Shown here in pieces: positions 8,220 through 16,565 of a DNA stretch of 64,000 nt (position 1 is the stretch's first letter; each line of letters begins with the position of its first letter). Below the pieces are notes generated by a model. That model saw nothing but the letters and a program-made list of their open reading frames with translations. It had not been told where the DNA came from and ran no database searches. The stretch spans positions 22,229-86,228 of the forward strand of contig DAOPYN010000012.1 of the NCBI GenBank assembly GCA_035352895.1. The letters are read 5' to 3'. Origin of the DNA: UBA5070 sp035352895. GTDB taxonomy: Bacteria > Fibrobacterota > Fibrobacteria > UBA5070. The position numbers were made by a program, and so were the translations under genes.

Positions 8220-8870
8220 ATGCACATCGCCGAAGGCTATCTGCCCTGGAAACATGCCCTGGGATGGACCGGGATCGCCCTTCCATTCTGGATCCACGGA
8301 ATCCGCAAGGTCTCCAGGGCGATGACGGAGGCTCCCCGGCGACGCCTGGAACTGGGGGCGGCGGGAGGGTTCGCCTTCCTGCTGTCCGCCTTGAAGATCC
8401 CGTCGTTGGCGGGGAGCAGCTCGCATCCCACCGGCATCGCCCTTGGGGCGGTGAGGTCGGGTCCATCCGAAATGGCGGTCGTGGGAACCATCGTCCTGGT
8501 CTTCCAGGCGTTGGTCCTCGCGCATGGAGGAATCACCACGCTGGGTGCGAACGCGTTCGCCATGGCCGTGGTGGGAGGCTGGACTGCCTGGGGGGTCTTT
8601 CGCCTCGGAGGCCGATGCGGGTGGGGGGAAGGAGTGGTGCTGTTTCTGGCCGCCGCCCTTTCCGATCTCGCCACCTACCTCACCACGGCCTTCCAACTCG
8701 CGATCGCCTTCGGGGGAGATCGAGGGGGATTTTTCGCCGCCTTTCCGAAATTCGTGGGGATCTTCGCCCTGACCCAGGTGCCTCTGGCCATCGCGGAAGG
8801 AATGCTCACGGTGTTCGTGGTGCGCCTGGCCCGTACCCGCACGGAAACCGCGTTGGAGACGGTCGCATGA
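8220..8870 (+). CDS. cbiM: ECF cobalt transporter substrate-binding subunit CbiM
   Basis: 216 residues, about six membrane segments. CbiM is the S component that binds Co2+. The N-terminal MHIAEGYLP supplies the N-terminal amine and His2 used for metal binding, and the conserved GSSSHPTG loop supplies a further His. Length and topology fit the short CbiM form that works with a separate CbiN. It is the first of the cbiM-cbiN-cbiQ-cbiO set inserted among the biosynthesis genes. Confidence 0.93.
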   Translation: MHIAEGYLPWKHALGWTGIALPFWIHGIRKVSRAMTEAPRRRLELGAAGGFAFLLSALKIPSLAGSSSHPTGIALGAVRSGPSEMAVVGTIVLVFQALVLAHGGITTLGANAFAMAVVGGWTAWGVFRLGGRCGWGEGVVLFLAAALSDLATYLTTAFQLAIAFGGDRGGFFAAFPKFVGIFALTQVPLAIAEGMLTVFVVRLARTRTETALETVA

Positions 8871-9142
8871 CCCTGCGCGGCATGGTTTGGCCCACGGGAG
8901 TCGCCGCGCTCGTGGTGGCTGCTGTCCTGGTCCACTGGAGCGCCGGAGATGGCGATCCGATCGGTGCCGACGACCGGGCCCGGGAAGAAGTGCACCGGAT
9001 GGCGCCCGGATACAATCCATCGCGAGAACCGCTTTGGCAGCCTGCTTCCATAAGGCAGGAGTCCCTACTGTTCGCGGGCCAAGCCGCGTTCGGGCTTCTC
9101 CTCCTGGTCTATTCCGTGCATCGGTTGCGGAGCGATCCATGA
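8867..9142 (+). CDS. cbiN: Cobalt transporter accessory subunit CbiN
   Basis: 91 residues with two membrane segments (about residues 9-25 and 67-84) around an extracytoplasmic loop holding GADDRAREEVHRMAPGY. This is the CbiN plan, in which the loop inserts into CbiM and activates cobalt loading. Overlaps cbiM by ATGA. Confidence 0.88.
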   Translation: MTLRGMVWPTGVAALVVAAVLVHWSAGDGDPIGADDRAREEVHRMAPGYNPSREPLWQPASIRQESLLFAGQAAFGLLLLVYSVHRLRSDP

Positions 9143-9177
9143 TCCCGGATCCTTCCGAAGGGAGCGGACCCGGATGA
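9139..9177 (+). CDS. 12-codon mini-ORF linking cbiN and cbiQ
   Basis: ATG 9139 overlaps the cbiN stop (ATGA) and reads MIPDPSEGSGPG. Its TGA (9175-9177) overlaps the cbiQ ATG at 9174, again as ATGA. It exactly bridges a 31-base gap and would carry ribosomes from cbiN to cbiQ by the same stop/start overlap used elsewhere in the operon. A coding role for the peptide is not implied. It could be chance. Confidence 0.35.
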   Translation: MIPDPSEGSGPG

Positions 9178-9920
9178 TCCTGCGCAGGATGCTGGAGCGT
9201 TCCACCCATCATCCGCTCGCCGCGCATTCCGCGGCGGTGATCGTGGTCTGGGCCGGTACCGTGGTGGTGGCCCAGCTCGCCCAGGGTGCAGCGTCCCACC
9301 TGATCCTGCTGGGAATCCTCGCCTTGTTGGGTTTCCTCGTCGATGTCGATTTCCGTCTGTGGGGAAAGTCCCTGGGAGCCATCGGTCTGATGACCGGATC
9401 GGCGCTCCTGGCCCTGGCGGTGGGATGGCGGAACGGGCATCCCTCCTGGGATCCCGAGGCGGCGACGTCGGCCCTCCGTGCCTTCGGGAGGTCGATGGTC
9501 TGCGCCGGTGCCACCCTCCTGATGGCCCAGACGGTTCCGTTCTCCCGTTGGCTCGCCGTCCTGGAGCGCCTCGGGGTTCCCGCCGGGGTGGTGGAACTGG
9601 TGGGTCTGGTGCATCGGGCCATCCTCGTGTTGGAAGATTCCTTGGCGGGCGTCCAACGGGGAATGGCCTGCCGGAACGCCTTCGCGCACCGGGGAGGTTC
9701 TCCCCAGGCGTGGCGGCTCGGTGTGGTTTCCCTGTTCCTTCGCAGCCAGAAAATGGCCATCCGACAGGAGCGTGCCCTGGAAAGTCGAGGCTGGACCGAT
9801 CGCCTGGGTGTCCGGCGATCCGCCATCCGATGGTGGTGTTGGTCCACGGCGGTCGCCTTCCTGGGGGTTCTTGGAATGGCCGTGGGGATCTCCTGGCTGG
9901 AGCGCGGACATGCCCTGTGA
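9174..9920 (+). CDS. cbiQ: ECF cobalt transporter transmembrane subunit CbiQ
   Basis: 248 residues with several membrane helices in the N-terminal half and a cytoplasmic coupling region. The T-component coupling motifs are RGMACR and ALESRGW (the Ala-Arg-Gly-type sites that dock on the ATPase). N-terminal HHPLAAHSAA matches CbiQ. The ATG at 9174 follows GAAGGGAGCGG. It overlaps the CbiO-CbiG gene by 11 bases. Confidence 0.92.
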   Translation: MILRRMLERSTHHPLAAHSAAVIVVWAGTVVVAQLAQGAASHLILLGILALLGFLVDVDFRLWGKSLGAIGLMTGSALLALAVGWRNGHPSWDPEAATSALRAFGRSMVCAGATLLMAQTVPFSRWLAVLERLGVPAGVVELVGLVHRAILVLEDSLAGVQRGMACRNAFAHRGGSPQAWRLGVVSLFLRSQKMAIRQERALESRGWTDRLGVRRSAIRWWCWSTAVAFLGVLGMAVGISWLERGHAL

Positions 9921-11520
9921 CCCCATCCTGGAGCTTTCGGGAGTCGGGTACTTCTATCCCGGTGCCGATCGCCGCGGGGAGCCTCGCCGCTGGGCCCTGG
10001 ATGGGGTGGATCTATCCATCGGGTCCGGGGAGCGGATCGCGTTGCTGGGTGCGAACGGCTCCGGGAAATCCACCCTGCTGGGGCATCTGAACGGACTCCT
10101 GCGACCCGTTCGGGGGTGCGTCCGGTTCCATGGCGAACCGGTGGGATACGACCGTCGATCCTTGGCCGCGCTTCGCGCCGAGGTGGCGATGGTGTTCCAG
10201 AACGCCGACGACCAGTTGTTCGGAGCCACTGTCCGCGAGGATCTTTCCTTCGGCCCCGTCCAGTCGGGATGGGCTTGCGAACGGGTGCGATCGGCCGTGG
10301 ACAGGATCCTCGGGGAATTCGCGCTGGAGCGATGGGCCGACGACGATCCGCTGTCCTTGAGCCATGGCCTGCGCAGGAGAGTGGCCATCGCCGGAGCCGT
10401 CGCCGTGGGACCACGCGTGCTGGTGCTTGACGAGCCCACCGCCGGTTTGGATCCCGCAGGGGAGGATGCCCTGGAGTCGACATTGAGCTCGCTGTCGGGA
10501 TCGGGGACATCCGTGGTGGTTTCCACGCACGATGTGGACTTCGCCCTGCGATGCGCCCAGCGGGTGGTCCTTCTTCATGAAGGACGGATTCTGGCAAATG
10601 GCGATGCGCGATCCGTGCTCTCCGACCGCGAAGCTCTCCGCACATGCAGATTGCGCGTTCCCCGGGATCTGGTGGGAATGTCCCGCGTGGGAGCGGCTCC
10701 CTTGGCGACGCGTCGGGGTGGGCTCCACGTGATCTCGTTGCACCCCTCGGCGTTGCCAGCCTCCAGGGCGGTGGCCAGCCAGCTGGGTGCCCAAAGGCAT
10801 GTGCACGAGACCTCGCCGGATGCGGAGGCCTCGGTGTTTTCGCGCACCGCCCGGACGATGTCCGACCTGTGGGAGGAGGCGGAAGGATTCGTGGTCTTCG
10901 CGCCCGTCGGGGTGTGCGTGAGGTCCATCGCCCCCTTGCTCGGGACCAAGAGGACGGATCCTGCCGTGGTCTGCTGCGATGTCCTGGGGCGCTGGGCGGT
11001 GAGTCTGCTTTCCGGCCACGAAGGGGGTGCCAATGCGCTCGCCTACCGCGTGGCCCAGGTACTGGATGCCGAGCCCGTGGTCACCACCACCAGCGAGGCC
11101 GCTCGCAGCCTGGTGGCGGGCATCGGTTGCCGGCGCGGGGTGCAGGAATCCGTCTTGCTGGAAGCGCTGGATCTGGCGCTGTCCGGGATCGGAGCCCAGC
11201 GGTCGGACCTGCGGGTGCTGGCCAGCTCCGAGGCGAAGCGGAACGAGCCTGGGCTCCATGCGATGTCGCGGACCCTGGATCTTCCCATGAGGTTCGTTTC
11301 CCATCGCGAGATCAGGAACCTGCGGCCACGCGTGCGCAGATCCGCCGCCAGCCGCCATTTCCCCGTACCGGCCGTTTCGCAGCCCGCCGCCCTTCTGGCG
11401 GGCAGGAGGACAGAATGCGTCTTGAAGAAGTTCGTGCACCGGGGCGTGACGGTGAGCCTCGCGCGGGAACTCTGCGCGTGGTCGGGATCGGGCCCGGACA
11501 TCCACTCGACCGCACCCTGA
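9910..11520 (+). CDS. CbiO-CbiG fusion: cobalt-transport ATPase joined to cobalt-precorrin-5A hydrolase
   Basis: 536 residues in one uninterrupted frame. Residues 1-245 are CbiO, the ATPase of the cobalt ECF transporter: Walker A GANGSGKST (47-55), FQNADDQLFG, signature LSHGLRRR (150-157, with His in place of the usual Gly), Walker B LVLDEP (171-176) and switch His207. After a 25-residue linker, residues 271-520 are CbiG, which opens the delta-lactone of cobalt-precorrin-5A: APVGVCVRSIAPLL, LLSGHEGGANALA, then GIGCRRG and HRGVTVSLARE. The N domain (to about 399) runs straight into the C domain (from about 402), so the middle domain of many CbiG proteins is missing. The 3' end overlaps cbiH by 106 bases. 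Confidence 0.9.
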   Translation: MPCDPILELSGVGYFYPGADRRGEPRRWALDGVDLSIGSGERIALLGANGSGKSTLLGHLNGLLRPVRGCVRFHGEPVGYDRRSLAALRAEVAMVFQNADDQLFGATVREDLSFGPVQSGWACERVRSAVDRILGEFALERWADDDPLSLSHGLRRRVAIAGAVAVGPRVLVLDEPTAGLDPAGEDALESTLSSLSGSGTSVVVSTHDVDFALRCAQRVVLLHEGRILANGDARSVLSDREALRTCRLRVPRDLVGMSRVGAAPLATRRGGLHVISLHPSALPASRAVASQLGAQRHVHETSPDAEASVFSRTARTMSDLWEEAEGFVVFAPVGVCVRSIAPLLGTKRTDPAVVCCDVLGRWAVSLLSGHEGGANALAYRVAQVLDAEPVVTTTSEAARSLVAGIGCRRGVQESVLLEALDLALSGIGAQRSDLRVLASSEAKRNEPGLHAMSRTLDLPMRFVSHREIRNLRPRVRRSAASRHFPVPAVSQPAALLAGRRTECVLKKFVHRGVTVSLARELCAWSGSGPDIHSTAP

Positions 11521-12203
11521 GGGCGGTCCAGGCCATCGAGAGGTCGGAGGTCCTGATGGGCTACGCGCCCTACCTGGATTCGGTCCGCGACTTGTGGGGT
11601 GGCCGCCGGGTGGAACGCTCGGCGATGCGCAAGGAAGTGGAGCGTTGCCGCGAGGCTCTCGCCACCGCTCTTTCAGGTCGGGAAGTGGCCTTGCTCTGTT
11701 CCGGGGATGCCGGGGTCTACGGCATGGCGGGCCTGGTCCTGGAGATCGCCCGCGGCATGGAATCGCGACCCGCGATCGAGATCGTGCCGGGCCTGACCGC
11801 CGCCAACGCCGCGGGGGCGAGCCTGGGCGCTCCACTGATGTTGGACTACGCCGTGGTTTCGCTTTCCGATCTCCTGGTTCCCTGGGACAGGATCCGTCGG
11901 CGCTTGGAGTTCCTGGCCGAGGCGGATCTTCCGGTGGTGATCTACAATCCCCGTTCCCGGGGACGGGTCCGGCAGATTTCGGAAGCGCGGGAGATCTTCC
12001 TCCGGTACAGACCCGGCGCCACGTGGGTGGCCGTGGTGACCGAGGCATCTACCGCAGGGGAGGTGCGGGAAATCTCGGATCTGGCCTCGTTCACCCGATT
12101 GGAGATCGGGATGAGATCCGTCGTGGTGGTCTGCGGCTCCGACGCGCTCAGATGGAACGACGTCCTGCTCGCGCCACGCGGGTATTCCGTGGTGTCCGCT
12201 TGA
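11415..12203 (+). CDS. cbiH: Cobalt-precorrin-3 C17-methyltransferase
   Basis: 262 residues. CbiH/CobJ methylates C17 and contracts the ring. Motifs: VVGIGPGH, MGYAPYLD, LLCSGDAGVYGMAG, EIVPGLTAANAAGASLG and VIYNPRSRGR. ATG 11415 has a strong Shine-Dalgarno (AGGAGG, 5-base spacer) but lies 106 bases inside the CbiG frame. The family-like part begins only at VVGIGPG, so GTG 11478 is a shorter alternative. TTGA overlap with cbiJ. Confidence 0.91.
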   Translation: MRLEEVRAPGRDGEPRAGTLRVVGIGPGHPLDRTLRAVQAIERSEVLMGYAPYLDSVRDLWGGRRVERSAMRKEVERCREALATALSGREVALLCSGDAGVYGMAGLVLEIARGMESRPAIEIVPGLTAANAAGASLGAPLMLDYAVVSLSDLLVPWDRIRRRLEFLAEADLPVVIYNPRSRGRVRQISEAREIFLRYRPGATWVAVVTEASTAGEVREISDLASFTRLEIGMRSVVVVCGSDALRWNDVLLAPRGYSVVSA

Positions 12204-12970
12204 TCTTCCTCTCCGGAGGGACCTCCGAAAGCCTCAGAGTGGAACGGTTGTTGGCCCGCGCGGGATTGCGGATGGTGGTCAGCCAAGCCACCGAATTGGA
12301 CATGGACCACCTGGATTCGCCGTTGGTGGAGGTGCACAGGGGACGTCTGGATGCGGACGGATTCTGTTCGCTGTTTTCGGAACGGGGAGTACGCGCGGTG
12401 GTGGATGCTTCGCATCCCTTCGCCGAAAGGCTTCGGGAGGAGTTGGAGAAAGCCTGCCAGCGGTTGGCGTTGCCCAGACTGCGCGTGGAGCGTCCACCTT
12501 CCTCCGTGGAAGGGGTGATCTTCGCCACGGACCACGCTCGGGCGGCCAAGCTCGCCTTTTCCCGAGGGCGTCCCGTCTTCCTGGCCACGGGGTCCCGGTC
12601 CCTGGCCCTCTATGTCCGCCAGGCGCGCCGATCCCAGGTTCCGTTCCGGGCCCGACTGGTTCCATCCAAGGAAAGCCTCCAGGTCTGCAAGGAAGCGGGG
12701 GTGGAGGTGGCGGAGGTGATTTGGGAACGCGGCCCATTTGGCCTGGAACGGAATCTGGAGCAATTCCAGGGCTACGGGGTGCTGGTGGCCAAGGATTCCG
12801 GTGAAGGATCGGGGACGGCGGAACGGTTGGAGGCTGCCCGGCGCTTGGAAATGGACGTGATCATGGTGCGTCGTCCAAACCCTGTGCGGGAATCGGTCTG
12901 GGACGACGTCGAAATCCTCCGGTGGGTGGATTCGACTTATGGGGTATTGGTGCGAGATCCCGCGGACTGA
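12200..12970 (+). CDS. cbiJ: Cobalt-precorrin-6A reductase
   Basis: 256 residues from TTG 12200, which overlaps the cbiH stop as TTGA. No ATG or GTG is available nearby. CbiJ/CobK reduces the macrocycle with NAD(P)H. Typical features: the nucleotide loop FLSGGTSES, VDASHPFAERL in the middle, FLATGSRSLALY, and the C-terminal VLVAKDSGEGSGTAERLEAA. It is the last gene of the operon, ending 132 bases before the convergent rarA. Confidence 0.9.
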   Translation: MIFLSGGTSESLRVERLLARAGLRMVVSQATELDMDHLDSPLVEVHRGRLDADGFCSLFSERGVRAVVDASHPFAERLREELEKACQRLALPRLRVERPPSSVEGVIFATDHARAAKLAFSRGRPVFLATGSRSLALYVRQARRSQVPFRARLVPSKESLQVCKEAGVEVAEVIWERGPFGLERNLEQFQGYGVLVAKDSGEGSGTAERLEAARRLEMDVIMVRRPNPVRESVWDDVEILRWVDSTYGVLVRDPAD

Positions 12971-13047
12971 GGTCGGTGAGATCCATGATTTCTGCTGGCA
13001 GATGTCACAGCGAGCGGAATGGACGGAATTTGGCGCGACGATGGGAA

Positions 13048-13069
13048 TGATGGATCCGTGCATCCATCA
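13048..13069. terminator. Inverted repeat between convergent cbiJ and rarA
   Basis: TGATGGAT (13048-13055) pairs with ATCCATCA (13062-13069) over a six-base loop. It lies in the only gap between the two converging genes, a fitting place for a two-way terminator, but no clear T-run follows on either strand. Confidence 0.35.
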
Positions 13070-13102
13070 ATGGAAGGGGGCCTCTGAGGCCTTTGGCCGC
13101 CT

Positions 13103-14425
13103 TCAGGGAGCTTCGCGTCGCGCCGAGAACCATTCGTCGCGTCGCTTGAGCTCGCGTTCGAATCCGCGGTCGACCGGTTCCCAGAACCTGGTGCCGCGCA
13201 GGGCGGTGGGCAGGTGGTCCTGGCCGGAATAGGCGTCGGGACTGTCGTGGTCGTAGCGGTAGCCTTCGCCGATTCCCCGTTTTCTGTCGAAGGCGGTGAC
13301 CGCGTTCTGGAAGGTGGGCGGCACCGGAAGCTGGCCGTGGCGACGGATGGCATCCTGGGCGGCGGCCCATGCGGTTTCCAGGCGATTGCTCTTGGGGGCC
13401 AGGGCCAGGTACAGGGCCGCCTGGGCGAGGGCCAGGGCGCATTCGGGCAGTCCCAGATGCTCGCAGGCGTCGCGGGCGGCGATGGCCAGCGGCAGTGCTT
13501 GGGGGTCGGCCAGGCCCACGTCCTCCGAGGCCATGCGGATGAGGCGTCGCGCGATGTACACGGGGTCCTCGCCGGCGTCCACCATCCGGGCCAGCCAGTA
13601 GAGGGTGGCCTGGGGGTCTGATCCGCGGATCGACTTGTGCAGGACGGAAATCGACTGGTAACGGCCGTCGCCGCCGCGGTCGTAGGCGGGAGGACGCCGG
13701 CCGGCCGCCCGGGCGACGAGCCGCGCCGTGAGCGGCTCTCCTTCCGGGAGGCTGGAAACGGTCCATTCCAGCAGGTTCAAGGCCGCCCTCAGGTCGCCTT
13801 CCGCGGCGCGCGCCACCTCCTCCAGGGCGCCTTCCTCCACCTGGAGGTCGGGCCGTCCCAGGCCGTTGTCGGAATCCGTCAGAGCTCTGGCCAGAAGCGG
13901 CGGAAGCTCCTCCGGAGGCGGGGCGGAGAGCCGGAACACCTGGCAGCGGCTAACCAGGGCGGGGTTCAGACCGTACGAGGGGTTTTCCGTGGTGGCTCCC
14001 AGAAGGCGCACCACGCCGGATTCCACGGCCGGCAGCAGGGCATCCTGCTGCGCCTTGTTGTAGCGGTGGATCTCGTCGATGAACAGGCGCAGGGGCCCCA
14101 TCCCGGCGCGCACGCGCTTGGTGGCTTCGTCGAGCACCCCGCGCAGTTCGGCCAGACCCGACTGCACCGCCGACAGGGTCCGGAAGGGCAGCTTGGTGTG
14201 GATGCGGACCAGTCCGGCCACGGTGGTCTTGCCGCATCCCGGCGGCCCCCAAAGGATGGCCGAAAGCAGGGAATCCTCCTCCACGCCGCGGCGCAGCGGG
14301 GTGCCTTCGCCGAAGAGTTCGGGCGATCCGGCCAGCGACTCGAAACGCAGCGGGCGCATCCGTTCGGCCAGCGGGCGCTGGGCGGCCTTCGCGACGGCAT
14401 CCCCTGTGGGTTCGAACAGATCCAT
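13103..14425 (-). CDS. rarA: Replication-associated recombination protein RarA (MgsA)
   Basis: 440 residues, a clamp-loader-like AAA+ ATPase acting at stalled replication forks. Walker A LWGPPGCGKTT, Walker B LFIDEIHRYNKAQQD, sensor 1 LLGATTENPS, then the oligomerisation domain with SISVLHKSIRGSDP...ALYWLARM and a C-terminal ...YRYDHDSPDAYSGQ. ATG 14425 (MDLFEP) is preferred; an in-frame ATG six codons upstream (14443) adds non-family residues. It follows the cyclase gene after 40 bases and seems to close the envelope operon. Confidence 0.93.
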   Translation of the reverse strand: MDLFEPTGDAVAKAAQRPLAERMRPLRFESLAGSPELFGEGTPLRRGVEEDSLLSAILWGPPGCGKTTVAGLVRIHTKLPFRTLSAVQSGLAELRGVLDEATKRVRAGMGPLRLFIDEIHRYNKAQQDALLPAVESGVVRLLGATTENPSYGLNPALVSRCQVFRLSAPPPEELPPLLARALTDSDNGLGRPDLQVEEGALEEVARAAEGDLRAALNLLEWTVSSLPEGEPLTARLVARAAGRRPPAYDRGGDGRYQSISVLHKSIRGSDPQATLYWLARMVDAGEDPVYIARRLIRMASEDVGLADPQALPLAIAARDACEHLGLPECALALAQAALYLALAPKSNRLETAWAAAQDAIRRHGQLPVPPTFQNAVTAFDRKRGIGEGYRYDHDSPDAYSGQDHLPTALRGTRFWEPVDRGFERELKRRDEWFSARREAP

Positions 14426-14465
14426 ACGTCCCCAAAGAAACAAACCCGCGCGCGGGATACGGGGG

Positions 14466-16565
14466 TTACTTCTCCTCGAACAGGTGGACGCCGTCCCAGG
14501 CCTCCATCCACATGGGATCCTCGTGGGCCATCCTCTGGAGCATCCGGCAACGGTGCAGGAAGAAATCCACCGCCGGATCCAGGCATCGCTTCTCCTCCAG
14601 GCGGTGGGGACCCAGGCCCGAGCGGATCTCCTCGTAGACGGAAGCGGCTTCCGAGAACAGGCCTCCCGCGTAGAGCGACCACGCCTGCGCCATGCGTTCC
14701 TGGAACAGACCCTTCAGTTCGCGCACGCGGACCGGTTCGTGGTCGTAGATCTCGTGGATCCGCAGTGGGGTCTGGCGTCCGCGCACCCGGACCATGTCCA
14801 GGAATCGCGTGGTGAAGCGGTCCGGGAGCTGCTGGCGGACCTCCTCGGTGACCAGGATCGCCGATCCGTAGTGCCGCGTGAGCCTCTCCAGCCTGGAGGC
14901 GACGTTCACGACGTCGCCGATCAGGGTGTTGTCGAGCTTGTGGTCGGAGCCGATGTTGCCCGTCACCACGTCGCCGGAAGCGATGCCGATCCCGTTGTCG
15001 ATGCGCAGGAAGGGAATGCCGCGGGCCGGGAGGGTGCCGTGGCGCTGGCGCCGTTCGCGGTTGTAGCGCTGCAGCTCCCAACGCATGGAAATGGCCGCCT
15101 GGACCGCCCGCAGGACGTCCGGTTCCAGACCGGGAGCGTTCTCGAAGGTGGCCATCAGCCCGTCGCCCATGATCTTGTCGATTTCGCCGCGCTGGTGGAA
15201 GAGCGAACGGTTCAGGCGGTTGAAGTAGGAGTTCAGCAGCCACACGGTGTCTTCGGGCGACAGGTGGCTGGCGTGGTTGGTGAACCCGCACATGTCGCAG
15301 AACAGGACGGTCATTTCCTGTCGGCGAGGTCGGTCCGTCCGGGGGTCCTCCCCGCGGTCGATGCGGTCTACCAGCGTGCGGCGCGCGTAGGTGCGGAACA
15401 CCTCCGACTTCCGCTCGGAAGCCAGGCGCTCCTGTTCGGTGTGCATGGCCTCCACCTTGGCCGCCACGATCTCGCGGTGGAGCGCCTGCTGGGAAACGAT
15501 CCATTCGCGCCGCCAGTTCTTGACGCGATCCATGATGCTGCGCAACCGTCCCTGTTCCTTCCACGAGATCTGGAAACGGGTGTAGGGGGCTCCCCAGATC
15601 TCGCCGCGCTCGACCACCGTTTCGCGCCCCCTCTGGAGGGTGCGTGCGACCAGCCAGACCTTGCAGGCCTGGCGGCGGGACACGAGGTCCTCCCACTCCC
15701 TGGGCGAGAATTCCTCCAGGTCGCAGGGTTCGGGATGGAACAGGTCCTCGCCCTTGGGTTGTTTGCCCGTGGCCAGGCTCTCGCGGAGCAGCCCCACCTC
15801 GTGGGCGTATTCAACGCCTTCCACCAGCCAGTGGCGCCGCTCGATGCCCATGAAGGTCCATTCGGTGCGCACCTGGTGCTCGCCGATGCCCAGCCAAGCG
15901 TATTCCCGGTCCAGGAGGCGTTCCAGGTCGCACACCGAATACTGGAGGTCGATCTCGGCCGGTGGAAGGCCTCGCCGTTCGGGGAAGCCCGAATAGATGC
16001 CGAAGGTCCACCACTCCTGGTCCACCGTGCGGATGGCGTTCACCCGCTCGGAATACTTGGAGATCACCGTGAGATTTCCGCGCGATCCGCGCACCGATCG
16101 AAGGAACTGTCCGTTGTTGAACATCCGGGAGTATTCGGCGGTCAGGTGCAGGACCTTCGAAAGGGGCAGGAAGTTGGCCAGGGCGTCCACCCCCGGGCCG
16201 AACGACTGCCAGCGGTGCGCTTCCCGACCGATGTCGAACAGCAGGCGCGGATTGTGGGTGTTGGTCATCACCCTAACGAAGTCGAAGAAGCGCAGGGCCT
16301 CCGGATACCCGATCCACTTGTGCGGATCCATGAAATGGTCCAGCCGATGGGAGAACCCGTGCTCGGCCAGGTCCTGGTCGGTGATGTTGCGCCCCACCTT
16401 CTGCAGGTAGCGCAGGAGCGACAGCATGTTGCGGCAGGAAACTTCCGATTCCGGGGGGATCCCCTCCACCTGGATGGGGAGGGTGAAGTCGAGGCCGGAT
16501 TCGTCGCAACCGACGATGTCGGTGATCACCTGGATCCCGTTGCGCTCGTACCAGCCTTTCTTCAC
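14466..16565 (-). CDS. Class III adenylate/guanylate cyclase with unknown N-terminal sensor region
   Basis: 699 residues. The catalytic domain (about residues 435-610) has the metal-binding VLFCDMCGFT and KIMGDGLMATFE and the GDVVTGNIGS...NTLIGDVVNVASRLE segment with the transition-state Arg, so it looks active. About 400 residues before it contain no domain I recognise and no obvious membrane segment; a helical stretch near 390-430 leads into the catalytic domain. A short C-terminal region (610-699) looks TPR-like. Its ATG overlaps the waaA stop (ATGA). Product (cAMP or cGMP) cannot be told from this sequence alone. Confidence 0.85.
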   Translation of the reverse strand: MKKGWYERNGIQVITDIVGCDESGLDFTLPIQVEGIPPESEVSCRNMLSLLRYLQKVGRNITDQDLAEHGFSHRLDHFMDPHKWIGYPEALRFFDFVRVMTNTHNPRLLFDIGREAHRWQSFGPGVDALANFLPLSKVLHLTAEYSRMFNNGQFLRSVRGSRGNLTVISKYSERVNAIRTVDQEWWTFGIYSGFPERRGLPPAEIDLQYSVCDLERLLDREYAWLGIGEHQVRTEWTFMGIERRHWLVEGVEYAHEVGLLRESLATGKQPKGEDLFHPEPCDLEEFSPREWEDLVSRRQACKVWLVARTLQRGRETVVERGEIWGAPYTRFQISWKEQGRLRSIMDRVKNWRREWIVSQQALHREIVAAKVEAMHTEQERLASERKSEVFRTYARRTLVDRIDRGEDPRTDRPRRQEMTVLFCDMCGFTNHASHLSPEDTVWLLNSYFNRLNRSLFHQRGEIDKIMGDGLMATFENAPGLEPDVLRAVQAAISMRWELQRYNRERRQRHGTLPARGIPFLRIDNGIGIASGDVVTGNIGSDHKLDNTLIGDVVNVASRLERLTRHYGSAILVTEEVRQQLPDRFTTRFLDMVRVRGRQTPLRIHEIYDHEPVRVRELKGLFQERMAQAWSLYAGGLFSEAASVYEEIRSGLGPHRLEEKRCLDPAVDFFLHRCRMLQRMAHEDPMWMEAWDGVHLFEEK

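Noticed and set aside
10675..10725. Frameshift or missing stop as the explanation for CbiO-CbiG
   Set aside because: Both domains lie in one frame with a smooth linker and no overlapping second frame, so a real fusion is simpler; still listed as something to verify.
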